Source: Acidobacteriota bacterium (GTDB taxonomy: Bacteria; Acidobacteriota; Vicinamibacteria; Fen-336). Taken from it: a stretch of DNA of 48,877 nucleotides. A program made the position numbers and the translations under genes. Positions within the stretch are counted from its first letter, which is position 1, and every line of letters starts with the position of its first letter. This document shows, piece after piece, positions 24,809 to 33,644 of this stretch. The DNA lies in the NCBI GenBank assembly GCA_011526565.1, contig WYBL01000101.1, positions 1-48,877 of the forward strand, read 5' to 3'. The notes under the pieces were generated by a model. The model had not been told where the DNA came from, made no database searches, and saw nothing but the letters and a program-made list of their open reading frames with translations.

Positions 24809-25087
24809 TTGGCGAAAGCGAGCGTAGAGGTGCGGCTGACGGGCGCTGACAAGCGGCGGCGAGTGTGGATCGGCGGCTCCAATGTCAAGCTCGACGACGA
24901 GGGCAAGGGAGAGAAGAAGGTCAAGAAGGGCGCGTACTACGCGATTCAGTACGCCGTGGAGGGCGCCGAAGGTACGCCTTTCTCCATAGCGATCACCAAG
25001 CCGCCTGGAGTGAAATCGCTGCACAGCGCCGTCTTCGACAAGAGTGAGACCGATATGGGCGGCTGGTGGTTCAATGTTGCGGAGTAG
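24809..25087 (+). CDS. Small protein, unknown function
   Basis: A 92-residue protein initiated at TTG, decided by GGAGGTGAG at 24798-24806. It is Lys-rich and beta-patterned (ASVEVRLTGADKRRRVWIGGSNVKL, then a KGEKKVKKGAYYAIQYAVEG stretch) and ends GGWWFNVAE. No signal peptide and no recognised domain. The 3' end overlaps the ATG of the exported beta-rich protein gene by 14 bases, suggesting coupled expression within the low-GC block. Confidence 0.6.
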   Translation: MAKASVEVRLTGADKRRRVWIGGSNVKLDDEGKGEKKVKKGAYYAIQYAVEGAEGTPFSIAITKPPGVKSLHSAVFDKSETDMGGWWFNVAE

Positions 25088-26934
25088 CGGCACATCCCGG
25101 GCAGCTCTGGCCATCCTCGCGACGGCGTTCGCGCCCGCGGGTGCTGGCCAGGGCGCCGAGGAAGCCAAGGCGAAGTGCAACCCCGTCCTGGAGCCGTGCC
25201 GTCAGGAGGTTGCCGATCTCCTGGCCGCACAACCCGCGGCACAGGACCCCACGGCCGGTTCAACTCTCAGCGATGCCGGCGGTTGGCTCGTTACCCTGGA
25301 GGCTTCGCGGGAGGCCAAGGCAGTCACCGCGAAGTTCGGAGTCCAGCTGGCGAATGTTGGCTTCGACGTCAAGTTGGCGGGGCCGATCGGTGAGACCGAC
25401 CCCGACGCCAGCCTCCTCCAACTCGACGGCCTGTCGAATGGTGCATCCGCTGACTTCGGCCTCTCCTACGTGTTCTGGCACCCGAAGCTTCCGAGTGAGA
25501 TGTTCGCGATCTGTGCGGAGAACAACTACTCGCTGAGCTTCGAGCAGCTCGTCGAGGCGGGGGGGAGACCGCTCTCGTATGCGGAGCTGGAGGAGCTCTC
25601 GAAGATCGGCCCCAAGGACATTGTCAGCGGGCAGTGGAAGGAGGTTCTCGATCTCACTAGCAGACGGCCAGGACTGCTACCCGACGAGCTCCGCGAACAG
25701 GCGATGGCGATCCTGGAGCCGATGAGCAAGGCGGACGCCCACACCTTCCGAACGGCGCTCGAGGAGGCACTCGCCGAAAGAACCGTGACTGACGAGCTCC
25801 TCTCGGCGAACTCGGAGACCCCGACGGAGGTGAGAGACCAAGCACGGGCTCTCGCCGAGGGTGATCGCCTGGAGTTCAACTGGCGACTCCTGCTGATGCT
25901 CCACCGGGAAGCGGAGCAGCTCCCTTCGGTCAGGGATGGGAACGGGCTGGTGGCCCTTGGCCCTTCCGAGGTGACGGAGGCCCTGCGGTTTCTCCGCGAC
26001 CTCCAGGGGGCACGAACGCATGGAAGCACGGATGAGGCACGAAGACAGCTCGTTGCCCGATTCTCGCGGAGCAACGTCGTCAAGCAGGGGCTGCAATGGC
26101 TCGCAGAGCGCACCATCGACGAGGAGCCGGACGCAGGACGGCCGTACCCGGGACGCGCTCAACGAGTCCCTGGGAACGGCCGAAGCGACTCCGATCCTGC
26201 TGACTTTGATCAATATCGAACTTCCGCCAGCGGTCGCGGCCCGCGTCCGCCGGCCAGTGCTCACCCGCTACGAGCGGCGGCTGCTGAATCGCCAACTGCT
26301 GGAGTTGGCCTCACTCAAGAAGTCGGGGGATCCGGTGCGGTCTATCTCGCCTGTCGGCCCGCCCTGCAGGGCCAACGCGCTCGCGAAGCCGTACCGGGAC
26401 AAGCTCGTCGAGCTGTCCAGGTTCGGCCAGGCCTTCTGGATCGGAGCCCGCATCAAGCTGGGTCGGGCGACGTTCGATTTCGCCGATCCCGAAACGCTTG
26501 CAGCGAAGAGCGAGTCTCACACCGGCGCCGCGATTGCCGGGAGCGTCGCGCTGTTGACTGAATCGAACCACTTCTTCGCGGCCAGCGTGAAGCGCGAGAT
26601 CTCGTACAAGCGGGCTGGGAGCCCCGTCGACATCTGCCGGCCGTATGAGCAGGGCGACGCTCTGACCTGCGCGAACGTCACTATCGGCGCCCCCGCCGAG
26701 CGCAAGCGGACGCTTGGCCGGGTCGAGTATCGGAAGCACCTCGCCCAGAAGCTCGCGATCGGACCGATCCTCCACTACGATTTCAACGACAAGAAGTCCG
26801 GAATCAGCCTACCCGTCTACTTCCTCTCGTCGAAGGACGGTCTCACCGGGGGCATGAACGTCGTCTGGGCCCAGGGTAAGAAGTTCTCAGCGGCCCTCTT
26901 CGTGGGGAACGTGTTCTCCCTGAAGCCGGACTAG
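25074..26934 (+). pseudogene. Frameshifted exported beta-rich protein (possible outer-membrane protein)
   Basis: Two overlapping frames join into one product of about 619 residues if one base is removed around 26125-26152. The first frame starts at ATG 25074, has a signal peptide (about 1-27, ending AGAG), then a beta-patterned domain (TAKFGVQLANVGFDVKLAG) and a long helical middle. The second frame continues as DALNESLGTAEATPILL and ends in alternating strands (FWIGARIKLGRATFDFAD, MNVVWAQGKKFSAALFVGN) like a short barrel or sandwich. Both halves keep coding character, so this is a recent mutation or a base-call error, not old decay. No family is recognised. It overlaps the 92-residue gene upstream. 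Confidence 0.6.
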
Positions 26935-26976
26935 CAGAGCTGGATCCCGGCAGACCTTCAGCTCCAACCTCGTTGC

Positions 26977-28827
26977 TCAGCGCAGCGCTTCGACCACCCG
27001 CACCGCCAGCTCGACCTTGTTGAAGGGCGGCATGATGTAGGCGCCGGCGGCCTGCTCGCGAGCCGCGAGCAGCGCCTCCTGGGCGATGCGCACGCCGGTG
27101 AGCTGGGCGTCCTCGCCCGAGCCCGCGATCCGCATCCGCTCGCGGATGTCCTCCGGGATGATCATGCCGGGCACCTCGTTGTGCAGGAACTCGGCATTCT
27201 TGTGCGAGTAGAGCGGCAGGATGCCGATCAGCACCGGGATGTCGAGGTGCTTGATCATGCCGAGGAAGCGCTCGACGGTCTTCGGGTCGTAGACGGGCTG
27301 CGTCATCACGTATTCCGCGCCCGCCGCCACCTTCTGCTCCAGCCGCCGGACCTCCTTCTCCATGTCGGGCTTGCTGGGGTCCGCCCCGCAGCCGATGTGG
27401 ATGCCGAGCGGCGGGCCGATCGGGTTGCCGGCCAGGTCGCAGCCGCGGTTGAGGTTCGACAGGATGCGGATCAGGCCGATCGAGTCGACGTCGTAGACGG
27501 CCGTGGCGTCCGGGTAGTCGCCGAGCTTGGGCGGGTCGCCGGTGATCGCCAGGATGTTGCGCAGGCCGAGCGCGTGGGCGCCGAGCACGTCCGACTGGAT
27601 GCCGAGCAGGTTCCGGTCGCGACAGGTGTAGTGGAGGATGGTGTCGATCCCCACCTTCGTCTGGAACAGCAGGCACAGGCTCTGCGCGCTCATCCGCGCC
27701 GAGGCCCGCGGGCCGTCGGCGACGTTGATGGCGTCGATCTCGTTCTCGCGGCAGTACTGCGCGCGGTCGAGGATGCGCGAGGGGTCGGCCCCGCGCGGCG
27801 GGTCGAGCTCGACCGAGACCACGAACTTGCGGCCGAGATGGCGGCCGAGCGGGCTCTTCTGCTCGCGCGGGACCAGCGGCTGCTGCTCCTTCGCCCGCGG
27901 CGGCGGCGCCTCGACCCGCACCTCGCGCGCGGGCTGCCCCATGCGCACGGAACGGACGAGGTTGCGGATGTGCGCAGGCGTCGTGCCGCAGCACCCGCCG
28001 ACGACGGTCACGCCCGCCGCCAGGAAGCGGCGCGCGAAGCTCGCCATGTACTCCGGCGTGCACAGGTACACGTAGCGGCCGTCGACCATCGCCGGCGAGC
28101 CGGCGTTGGGCATCGCCGCGATCTTCGCGGCATGCGCCGCGGCGGCCATCCGCCGCACGGTCTCCAGCATCGGCGCCGGGCCCTGCGAGCAGTTGGCGCC
28201 GATCACCGGCACGCCTTCCTCCTCGAGCGCCGCCACCAGCGCCTCGGGGCGCTCGCCGTAGAAGGTCGTGCCTTCGTCGTTGAAGGTCAGCGAGACGGCG
28301 ATCGGCCGGTCCCCGGCCGCCGCGCGCACGCCCTCGAGCGCGGCCAGCGCGTTGGCCAGCGAGGGCATCGTCTCCAGCACGAACAGGTCGACGCCGCCTT
28401 CGCAGAGGCCCTCGGCCTGCTCGCGGTAGACCGCGACCGCCTCCGCGCGGGCGATGCTGCCCACCGGCGCGAGCGGCTTCCCGAGCGGCCCCACCGAGCC
28501 CGCGACCAGCGCCCGGCCGCCGGCCGCCTCGCGGGCGATCTCGGCGCCGCGGCGGTTGATCTTCGCGACGTGGGCGTCGAAGCCGTGCGGCGCCAGCTTC
28601 ATGCGGTGGGCGCCGAAGGTGTTGGTCTCGATCACGTCGGCGCCGGCGTCCACGTACTCGGCGTGGATCGCCGAGACGAGGCCCGCGTTCGACAGGTTGA
28701 GCTCGTCGAAGCAGCGGTTCACGAACACGCCGCGCTGGTACAGCATCGTGCCCATCGCGCCGTCGAACACGACGACGCCGCGGGCCAGCCGCTCGGCGAA
28801 GGACGTCACGGGAGTGCTCTCGGACAT
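26977..28827 (-). CDS. Bifunctional homocysteine S-methyltransferase / methylenetetrahydrofolate reductase
   Basis: A 616-residue fusion (YitJ-like). Residues about 10-295 are the homocysteine methyltransferase barrel: FDGAMGTMLYQRG, ETNTFGAH and zinc ligands Cys213 (GANCSQGP), Cys279 and Cys280 (GGCCGTTP). Residues about 325-616 are the FAD-dependent MTHFR barrel: FVVSVELDPPRGADP, NILAITGDPPKLGDYPDA and YVMTQPVYDP. It reduces 5,10-methylene-THF and methylates homocysteine to methionine, linking to the PLP enzyme at 45250 and to folE. A diverged 3' fragment of the same gene lies 3.6 kb downstream, and the low-GC block intervenes. Confidence 0.96.
   Translation of the reverse strand: MSESTPVTSFAERLARGVVVFDGAMGTMLYQRGVFVNRCFDELNLSNAGLVSAIHAEYVDAGADVIETNTFGAHRMKLAPHGFDAHVAKINRRGAEIAREAAGGRALVAGSVGPLGKPLAPVGSIARAEAVAVYREQAEGLCEGGVDLFVLETMPSLANALAALEGVRAAAGDRPIAVSLTFNDEGTTFYGERPEALVAALEEEGVPVIGANCSQGPAPMLETVRRMAAAAHAAKIAAMPNAGSPAMVDGRYVYLCTPEYMASFARRFLAAGVTVVGGCCGTTPAHIRNLVRSVRMGQPAREVRVEAPPPRAKEQQPLVPREQKSPLGRHLGRKFVVSVELDPPRGADPSRILDRAQYCRENEIDAINVADGPRASARMSAQSLCLLFQTKVGIDTILHYTCRDRNLLGIQSDVLGAHALGLRNILAITGDPPKLGDYPDATAVYDVDSIGLIRILSNLNRGCDLAGNPIGPPLGIHIGCGADPSKPDMEKEVRRLEQKVAAGAEYVMTQPVYDPKTVERFLGMIKHLDIPVLIGILPLYSHKNAEFLHNEVPGMIIPEDIRERMRIAGSGEDAQLTGVRIAQEALLAAREQAAGAYIMPPFNKVELAVRVVEALR
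26979..27021 (-). repeat. Imperfect direct repeat, right copy (in the intact gene)
   Basis: The last 43 bases of the intact fusion gene, matched at 39 positions by 23347-23389 in the same orientation. See the left copy for the interpretation. Confidence 0.85.
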
Positions 28828-28869
28828 GCGGCCGTCAGTTTATCGCCGCCCCGCGATTCGCCGCGGCGG

Positions 28870-30351
28870 CTATGACACGCCGCGCGGCGCGCGCCACACG
28901 ACGTAGCGGGCGTTCTGGTGGACGGGCACGTATCCCGCCTGCTCCAGCAGCCGCGGCGGGTAGACGACCAGGGTCGGCACGGTGCTGGTGACGACGACCG
29001 GCACGTCCCCGCGGGCGATCGCCTGCACCTGGCGCCCGACCTCGGGCCCCAGCGTCTGCGCCACCTGCGGCCAGAAGCGCTGGCCGGGTTCGCGCAGCGC
29101 GCGCACGGCGCCGAGCGCGCCGTCGCGCGCCGTCGCCGCGTTGGCCTGTGCGACCAGCGGCCCGATCTCCGGGTACGGGATCACCTCCACGCGCCCGGCG
29201 ACGAAGGCGACGACCCCGGGCCCGGCGACCCGGGCCGCGGGCTCCGCATGCGCCTGCACGGCCGCCGCCGCCGCGGCCAGGTCGCCGCGGGCGGCGCCGT
29301 CGAACGGCGCGCGGTAGGCCGCGCGGCGATCGAGGCCGAACCCGCCGGCGGTCACTGCCAGCGCGGTGACGATCGCGGCGGCCGCGGCCAGCCGGCCTCG
29401 CCTTCCGGGCGCGGGCTCGCCGGGCGCCGCGAACGCCAGCGCCGCCACCAGCGCCAGCCACGGCAGCAGCTCGAGCTGGTTGTGGACCCACAGCCCCGGG
29501 TTCAGCAGCACGACGAAGGTCGTGGTGCCGGCGAGCAGGGCGAGCGGCAGCGCCGCGCAGCCGGCCCGGCGTCGCGCGATCAGGAAGGCCACCGCCGCCA
29601 GGCCCAGCACGACCGCGAGGTCGATGGACTGCCGCAGCACCGAGAGCTTCTCGACCAGTTCCTGGGGAGCCCGCACGAGACGGAACACGAACACCGAGCC
29701 GACGAATGACGCACCCCACAGCGCGACGCAGGCGAGCGTCGCCGCCGCCGTCACCGCGACGCAGGCGGCCGCGGCACGCAGCGCGGGCGCGCGCCCGTGG
29801 CGGACGGCGATCCACCCGAGCAGCGCCGCAGACGCGCCGAGCGCCGTCAGCTTGACGAGCAGCGCCGCGGCCAGCAGGCCGCCGATCGCCAGCGCCCGCC
29901 GTGGGCCCGGCGGCTCCAGCGCCAGGGTGGCGGCGGCCAGCAGCGGCACGAGCAGGAACGGCTCGCGCTCGAACAGGTGGTAGCGCGCGACGAGCGGCGA
30001 CCAGGCGACGAGCAGGCCGGCGACCCAGCCGGCGCGGGGTCCGCCCAGCCGCCGGCCGAGGACGAACACCTGCCAGGAGACGGCGAACGCGGCCAGCGCC
30101 GTGAGCGCCTCGATCGCCCGCAGCGACGGCCCCGCGAGCGCGACCACGCCCGCCAGCAGCCCGTCGAGCAGCGGAAAGTTGAGCAGCGGCACCTCCGCGT
30201 AGGGCGCGAACCCGAGCCGCAGCATCAGCGCCGCGTTGAGGTAGCCCTCGTCCTCGACGCGCACGAGGTCGAGCGCCATGCGCAGCAGCCGCGGTGCCGC
30301 CAGCAGGAGCGCGGCGAAGGCGCCCTCCCGGAGCGGGAGCCGGTCGGGCAC
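28870..30351 (-). CDS. Polytopic GT-C-type glycosyltransferase (GT39-like)
   Basis: A 493-residue membrane protein with about nine to eleven helices in the first 350 residues and a periplasmic alpha/beta C-terminus. VEDEGYLNAALML near residues 31-43 has the acidic dyad placed after helix 1 as in GT-C/PMT-like transferases, followed by PLLNFPLLDG. Such enzymes move sugars from polyprenyl-phosphate donors to lipid or protein on the outer side of the inner membrane. The GTG start lies 6 bases after the PepSY gene's stop. It is followed after 42 bases by the methyltransferase/MTHFR gene. Donor and acceptor are unknown. Confidence 0.82.
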   Translation of the reverse strand: MPDRLPLREGAFAALLLAAPRLLRMALDLVRVEDEGYLNAALMLRLGFAPYAEVPLLNFPLLDGLLAGVVALAGPSLRAIEALTALAAFAVSWQVFVLGRRLGGPRAGWVAGLLVAWSPLVARYHLFEREPFLLVPLLAAATLALEPPGPRRALAIGGLLAAALLVKLTALGASAALLGWIAVRHGRAPALRAAAACVAVTAAATLACVALWGASFVGSVFVFRLVRAPQELVEKLSVLRQSIDLAVVLGLAAVAFLIARRRAGCAALPLALLAGTTTFVVLLNPGLWVHNQLELLPWLALVAALAFAAPGEPAPGRRGRLAAAAAIVTALAVTAGGFGLDRRAAYRAPFDGAARGDLAAAAAAVQAHAEPAARVAGPGVVAFVAGRVEVIPYPEIGPLVAQANAATARDGALGAVRALREPGQRFWPQVAQTLGPEVGRQVQAIARGDVPVVVTSTVPTLVVYPPRLLEQAGYVPVHQNARYVVWRAPRGVS

Positions 30352-30357
30352 GCGGGG

Positions 30358-30993
30358 CTAGCGGTCCGCCGGCGCGGAACGCCCGCGGCCGCCACCACCG
30401 CGACCGCCACCGCCGTCCTCGCGCGGGCCCGCGTCGCCGGGCAACCACAGCAGGGCGAGCAGGGCCAGCACCGGCAGCAGCACGCCGGCGCCGGCCAGCC
30501 ACTTGCCGCGGCCCGTCAGGCCGTTCCTCCCCTTCAGCACGAACAGTCCGCTGATCGCGAGGAAGCCGAGCACCACCGCGTAGGCGTCGGCCGCCCAGGT
30601 CCACCAGCCCTTGGGCTCGTTGAGGTGCAGGAAGTTCATCTCGCGCAAGCCGAAGCGCCCGCGCGGGCGCTCGATGCGGGCCGTGCCAGCGACCGCGTCC
30701 GCCTGCACGTTCCAGCCCTCGTAGAAGAGCTCGACCTTCTCGGGCGCCGGCCGGAACGAGGCCTTCGGCGGCCCCGGCAGCGCCAGCGCGGCGACGAGTT
30801 GTGCGGTCATCGTCTCCTTGTCGGAGACGGGGATCGGCGGGAACGAGCGCTCCTCCACGTCCACCTTCCAGCTCGGGTTCCACTGGTGGCGGTGGTTCAC
30901 CGCGACCCCGGAGATCGCGTAGACGAGCGTCAGCCCGGCGGCGAGGTAGCCGAGGTCGCGGTGGAGGACGTTGTTGAGCTTGCGCCAGTTCAA
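30358..30993 (-). CDS. PepSY-associated transmembrane protein
   Basis: A 211-residue protein. MNWRKLNNVLHRDLGYLAAGLTLVYAISGVAVNHRHQWNP is the first PepSY-TM helix, with histidines that in relatives bind haem or face the membrane edge. A periplasmic loop of about 100 residues holds LHLNEPKGWWTW. Two more helices follow (AYAVVLGFLAISGLFVLKGR and LAGAGVLLPVLALLALLWLP), then a Gly/Arg-rich tail (GGGGRGGGGRGR). The start is TTG, 12 bases after the DUF4920-like stop. Relatives are linked to iron or reductive metabolism; the exact function here is open. Confidence 0.85.
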   Translation of the reverse strand: MNWRKLNNVLHRDLGYLAAGLTLVYAISGVAVNHRHQWNPSWKVDVEERSFPPIPVSDKETMTAQLVAALALPGPPKASFRPAPEKVELFYEGWNVQADAVAGTARIERPRGRFGLREMNFLHLNEPKGWWTWAADAYAVVLGFLAISGLFVLKGRNGLTGRGKWLAGAGVLLPVLALLALLWLPGDAGPREDGGGGRGGGGRGRSAPADR

Positions 30994-31005
30994 CGGGCGG
31001 CGCGC

Positions 31006-31464
31006 CTACTCGACGACGGCGCCGACACCCTGGAGCTGGTAGACCGTGACCGGGCCCTTGATCGACGCCGGGTCGAACTTCTGGCCCTTCTCCTCGGCCT
31101 CGTGCTGGGCGCGCTGGATCGCCTGCTCCTTCGTCAGTTCCATCTTCTTGAAGGTGCCCTCGGCGACCACCTTCTTGCCCTTGTCGGTCATCGGGAACAC
31201 GATCACGCCGTCTTCGACCTTGACGCGCAGGGTCTGGAACTCCTGGTCGCCGGCGACCTCGATCCAGCAGCCGCGCATCGGGCAGACCTCGGTGATCAGG
31301 CCCTCGACCTTGACGGTCTTGCCGACGTACTGGTCGGGCTTCGCCATCAGCTCGGAGATCTTGACGACGGCCGCGTCGGACACGCCCTTGCCGTGCTTGG
31401 TGGCGGCGGCGGCGGGCAGGCTGGCGGCGAGGAAGAGGGCGGCGACGACGCGGAACGTCTTCAT
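31006..31464 (-). CDS. Exported DUF4920-like OB-fold protein
   Basis: A 152-residue periplasmic protein with a signal peptide (MKTFRVVAALFLAASLPAAAA). YVGKTVKVEGLITEVCPMRGCWIEVAG is an OB-fold core with a CPxxGCW pair, as in DUF4920 proteins. LRVKVEDGVIVFPMTDKGKKVVAEGTFKKMEL follows, then a helical tail. The Cys pair may bind metal or form a disulfide. AGGAG lies upstream of the ATG. It is cotranscribed with the PepSY-TM gene, supporting a shared envelope redox or metal role (inference). Confidence 0.82.
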   Translation of the reverse strand: MKTFRVVAALFLAASLPAAAATKHGKGVSDAAVVKISELMAKPDQYVGKTVKVEGLITEVCPMRGCWIEVAGDQEFQTLRVKVEDGVIVFPMTDKGKKVVAEGTFKKMELTKEQAIQRAQHEAEEKGQKFDPASIKGPVTVYQLQGVGAVVE

Positions 31465-31551
31465 GTTTCTTCGGCTCCTGCGATAGATGCGGGCGCGGCG
31501 CGCCCGGGAGGCCGATTCTAGCGCCCCGCGGCCATGCCCAGCCGCCGAGCC

Positions 31552-32022
31552 TCAGCCGGCCAGCGGGCCGGTCGTCTTGCGCATCAGGATCTCGTCGTGG
31601 CCGGCGACCACGTAGTCGTGCAGCGGCCCCACCACCTCGAACCCGCGCCGCTCGTAGAGCCGCCGCGCGCTTTGGTTGAACGACGACACGCAGAGGAACA
31701 GGTTCTTCCCGCGGGCGAAGCTGCGCGCCTCCAGCCAGTCGAGCAGCGCGCTCCCGGTGCCGCGCCCGCGGGCGGCGGCCGCGACGCAGATCGTCTGCAG
31801 ATAGGGCGCGAAGGCGCCCTGGACGTTGACCAGCAGGAAGCCCTCGCGCTCGTCCCCGCGCCAGCCGACCCACAGCTCCTTCGCCGGGTCGGAGAGCGCG
31901 CGCAGGCAGTCCTCGAAGCCGCGGCGCAGCGTCAGCCACGGCTCCGAGGACGCCATCTCGCGGGCGGCCCACTCGCGGTCGCCCGCGGCCGCCGGGCGGA
32001 CGTCGAGCGGGGCGTCGTTCAC
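31552..32022 (-). CDS. GNAT family N-acetyltransferase
   Basis: A 156-residue acetyltransferase. The acetyl-CoA site reads TICVAAAARGRGTGSALLDWLEA (the R/Q-x-x-G-x-G/A loop), and the C-terminal NQSARRLYERRGFEVVG is typical of GNATs acting on amino groups of small molecules or proteins. The GTG start shares bases with the peptidase stop (GTGA overlap), so translation is coupled to the S10 peptidase upstream. The acceptor is unknown. Confidence 0.9.
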   Translation of the reverse strand: MNDAPLDVRPAAAGDREWAAREMASSEPWLTLRRGFEDCLRALSDPAKELWVGWRGDEREGFLLVNVQGAFAPYLQTICVAAAARGRGTGSALLDWLEARSFARGKNLFLCVSSFNQSARRLYERRGFEVVGPLHDYVVAGHDEILMRKTTGPLAG

Positions 32023-33530
32023 TTCGCGAGCGCCTTCTTCACGAAGGCCTCGGCGTCGCGCCGCAGGTCGACCAGTTCCTGCTCGTGGATGTACATCATG
32101 TGACCCGCCTCGTACTCGGCGGTGTCGATCCGCTCGCGCTGGCTCGGGTCGAGGCCCATGTGGGCCAGCGTGTACTCGGTGGCGAAGAACGGCGTCGCCA
32201 GGTCGTAGTAGCCCGAGGCGACGAACACCCGCATCGACGGGTTCTTCGAGAACGCGCTGCGCAGCGCTTCGCTGGTGTCCGGGAAGCCCGCCGAGGCGTT
32301 GCCGAAGTCCCACGGCTGGCCGATGCCGCCGCCGAGGATCCAGTAGTGCAGGTCGCTGCGGAAGCCCAGCTCGCGCCGCACGTAGTCGTTGAGCGCGGCC
32401 GTGTAGGGCGGACGGATCGCCGCCATCGACGGGTCGAAGTCGGGGGTGTCCGTGGCGGCCAGCGCGTCGATGCCCTGGAAGCGTGAGTCGAGCCGGCCGA
32501 CCGTGCGCTTCTGGCCGCGCAGCAGCTCCTTGCAGAAGCGCTGGATCTGGATGCGCAGGTCCGTCTCCTCGAGGTACTCGGTCGAGAGGCCCGTGAAGCG
32601 CGCGAGGCGGTCGCGGATCGCTTCGCGCTCGGCAAGGCGGTCGCCTTTCGCGAGCGCCGCCTGGTAGTCGCCCTCCGCGAAGCCCCGTACCTCCTTCAGC
32701 ACCTCCTGCACCGGCTTCGCCTGCAGGTCCGCCGGGAGCTGCTTGTGGTACCACGCGGTCGCCGTGTAGGTCGGCAGGAACAGCACGTAGGGCAGGTCGT
32801 TGCCCTTGGTGAAGCGCGCGGTCTGGAAGTTGAGGATCGAGGAGACGAGCAGCACGCCGTTGAAGGCGATGCCGCGGTCGACGAGCTGGCCCGCGAGTCC
32901 GGCCGCGCGGGTCGTCCCGTAGCTCTCGCCGACCAGGAACAAGGGCGAGCTCCAGCGCTCGTGGCGGCCGAGGTAGAGGCGGATGAACTCGCCGACCGAG
33001 TCGAGGTCCCCCTGCAGGCCCCAGAACTTCTTGCCGAGCTCGGGCTTCGCGGGCCGCGAGTAGCCGGTGCCGACGGGGTCGATGAAGACGAGGTCGGTGA
33101 ACTCGAGCCACGTGTGCGGGTTGTCGACGAGGGCGTAGGGCGGCGCCGGCATCGCGCCGTCCGGCTGCATCTTCACCCGCTTCGGGCCCAGCGCGCCGAG
33201 GTGCAGCCACACCGACGACGAGCCGGGGCCGCCGTTGAACGAGAACATCAGCGGCCGCTGCGCAGGCCCGCCCGGGCGGTCGGCGACGTAGGCCATGAAG
33301 AAGATCTCGGCTTCCAGTTCGCCCTGCTCGTTGCGCAGGGGCATGAAGCCGGTGGTGACGCTGTAGCGCAGCACGCCGCTCGCCGACTTCAGCTCGTGGC
33401 GGGTCACCACCGGTTCCGCAGGCCCGCGCCAGGCGCGGTCGGGCTTCTCGGCGACGGGCGTCGGGGCGGGCGCGGGGGCGGCCTGGGGGGCGAACAGCAG
33501 CAGCGTCGACAGGCTGGCGGCGGCGAGCAT
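32019..33530 (-). CDS. Secreted S10 serine carboxypeptidase-like protein
   Basis: A 503-residue protein with an N-terminal signal (MLAAASLSTLLLFAPQ) and a Pro/Ala spacer. The S10 hallmarks are present: oxyanion loop SFNGGPGSSS (97-106), DPVGTGYSRP, the nucleophile Ser203 in GESYGTTR, Asp443 in SGYYDLATPF and His477 in AGHMMY, so it should be active. It removes C-terminal residues from exported peptides at acidic or neutral pH. The ATG is preceded by GAGGAGG. It heads the minus-strand run 33530-26977. Peptide scavenging would fit the neighbouring binding protein, though that is inference. Confidence 0.95.
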   Translation of the reverse strand: MLAAASLSTLLLFAPQAAPAPAPTPVAEKPDRAWRGPAEPVVTRHELKSASGVLRYSVTTGFMPLRNEQGELEAEIFFMAYVADRPGGPAQRPLMFSFNGGPGSSSVWLHLGALGPKRVKMQPDGAMPAPPYALVDNPHTWLEFTDLVFIDPVGTGYSRPAKPELGKKFWGLQGDLDSVGEFIRLYLGRHERWSSPLFLVGESYGTTRAAGLAGQLVDRGIAFNGVLLVSSILNFQTARFTKGNDLPYVLFLPTYTATAWYHKQLPADLQAKPVQEVLKEVRGFAEGDYQAALAKGDRLAEREAIRDRLARFTGLSTEYLEETDLRIQIQRFCKELLRGQKRTVGRLDSRFQGIDALAATDTPDFDPSMAAIRPPYTAALNDYVRRELGFRSDLHYWILGGGIGQPWDFGNASAGFPDTSEALRSAFSKNPSMRVFVASGYYDLATPFFATEYTLAHMGLDPSQRERIDTAEYEAGHMMYIHEQELVDLRRDAEAFVKKALAK

Positions 33531-33595
33531 CGGGGCTCCTCCTCGTTCTTCGGCTTCTTGCGCGATTTCGGGAGTCTATCCAAGGACGACCGGGC

Positions 33596-33601
33596 TAGAC
33601 T
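33596..33601 (+). promoter_or_regulatory. -10 element TAGACT of the binding-protein operon
   Basis: TAGACT within the decamer GGGCTAGACT, identical to the one before the radical SAM gene. It lies 43 bases before the ATG at 33645, so this transcript carries a normal leader with a GAGGGAG ribosome-binding site. No clear -35 is visible. Confidence 0.45.
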
Positions 33602-33644
33602 CAGCCGCGGATCGCCCCCGGATCCACCGAGAGAGGGAGTGCCC

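Larger units (their letters stand above)
23428..26976. other. Low-GC accessory block between two metF-like 3' ends
   Basis: About 3.5 kb with more A/T-rich codons and intergenic DNA than either flank, bounded by the direct repeats described. It holds four plus-strand genes of unrecognised function: an exported Cys-rich protein, two small proteins, and a frameshifted exported beta-rich protein. There is no integrase, transposase or terminal inverted repeat, so mobility is inferred from composition and boundaries only. Homologous replacement, or tandem duplication followed by deletion, could also explain it. Confidence 0.5.

Noticed and set aside
23428..26976. Integrative element or insertion sequence
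   Set aside because: No integrase, transposase, terminal inverted repeat or tRNA target was found. Only composition and the metF-like repeats suggest transfer.
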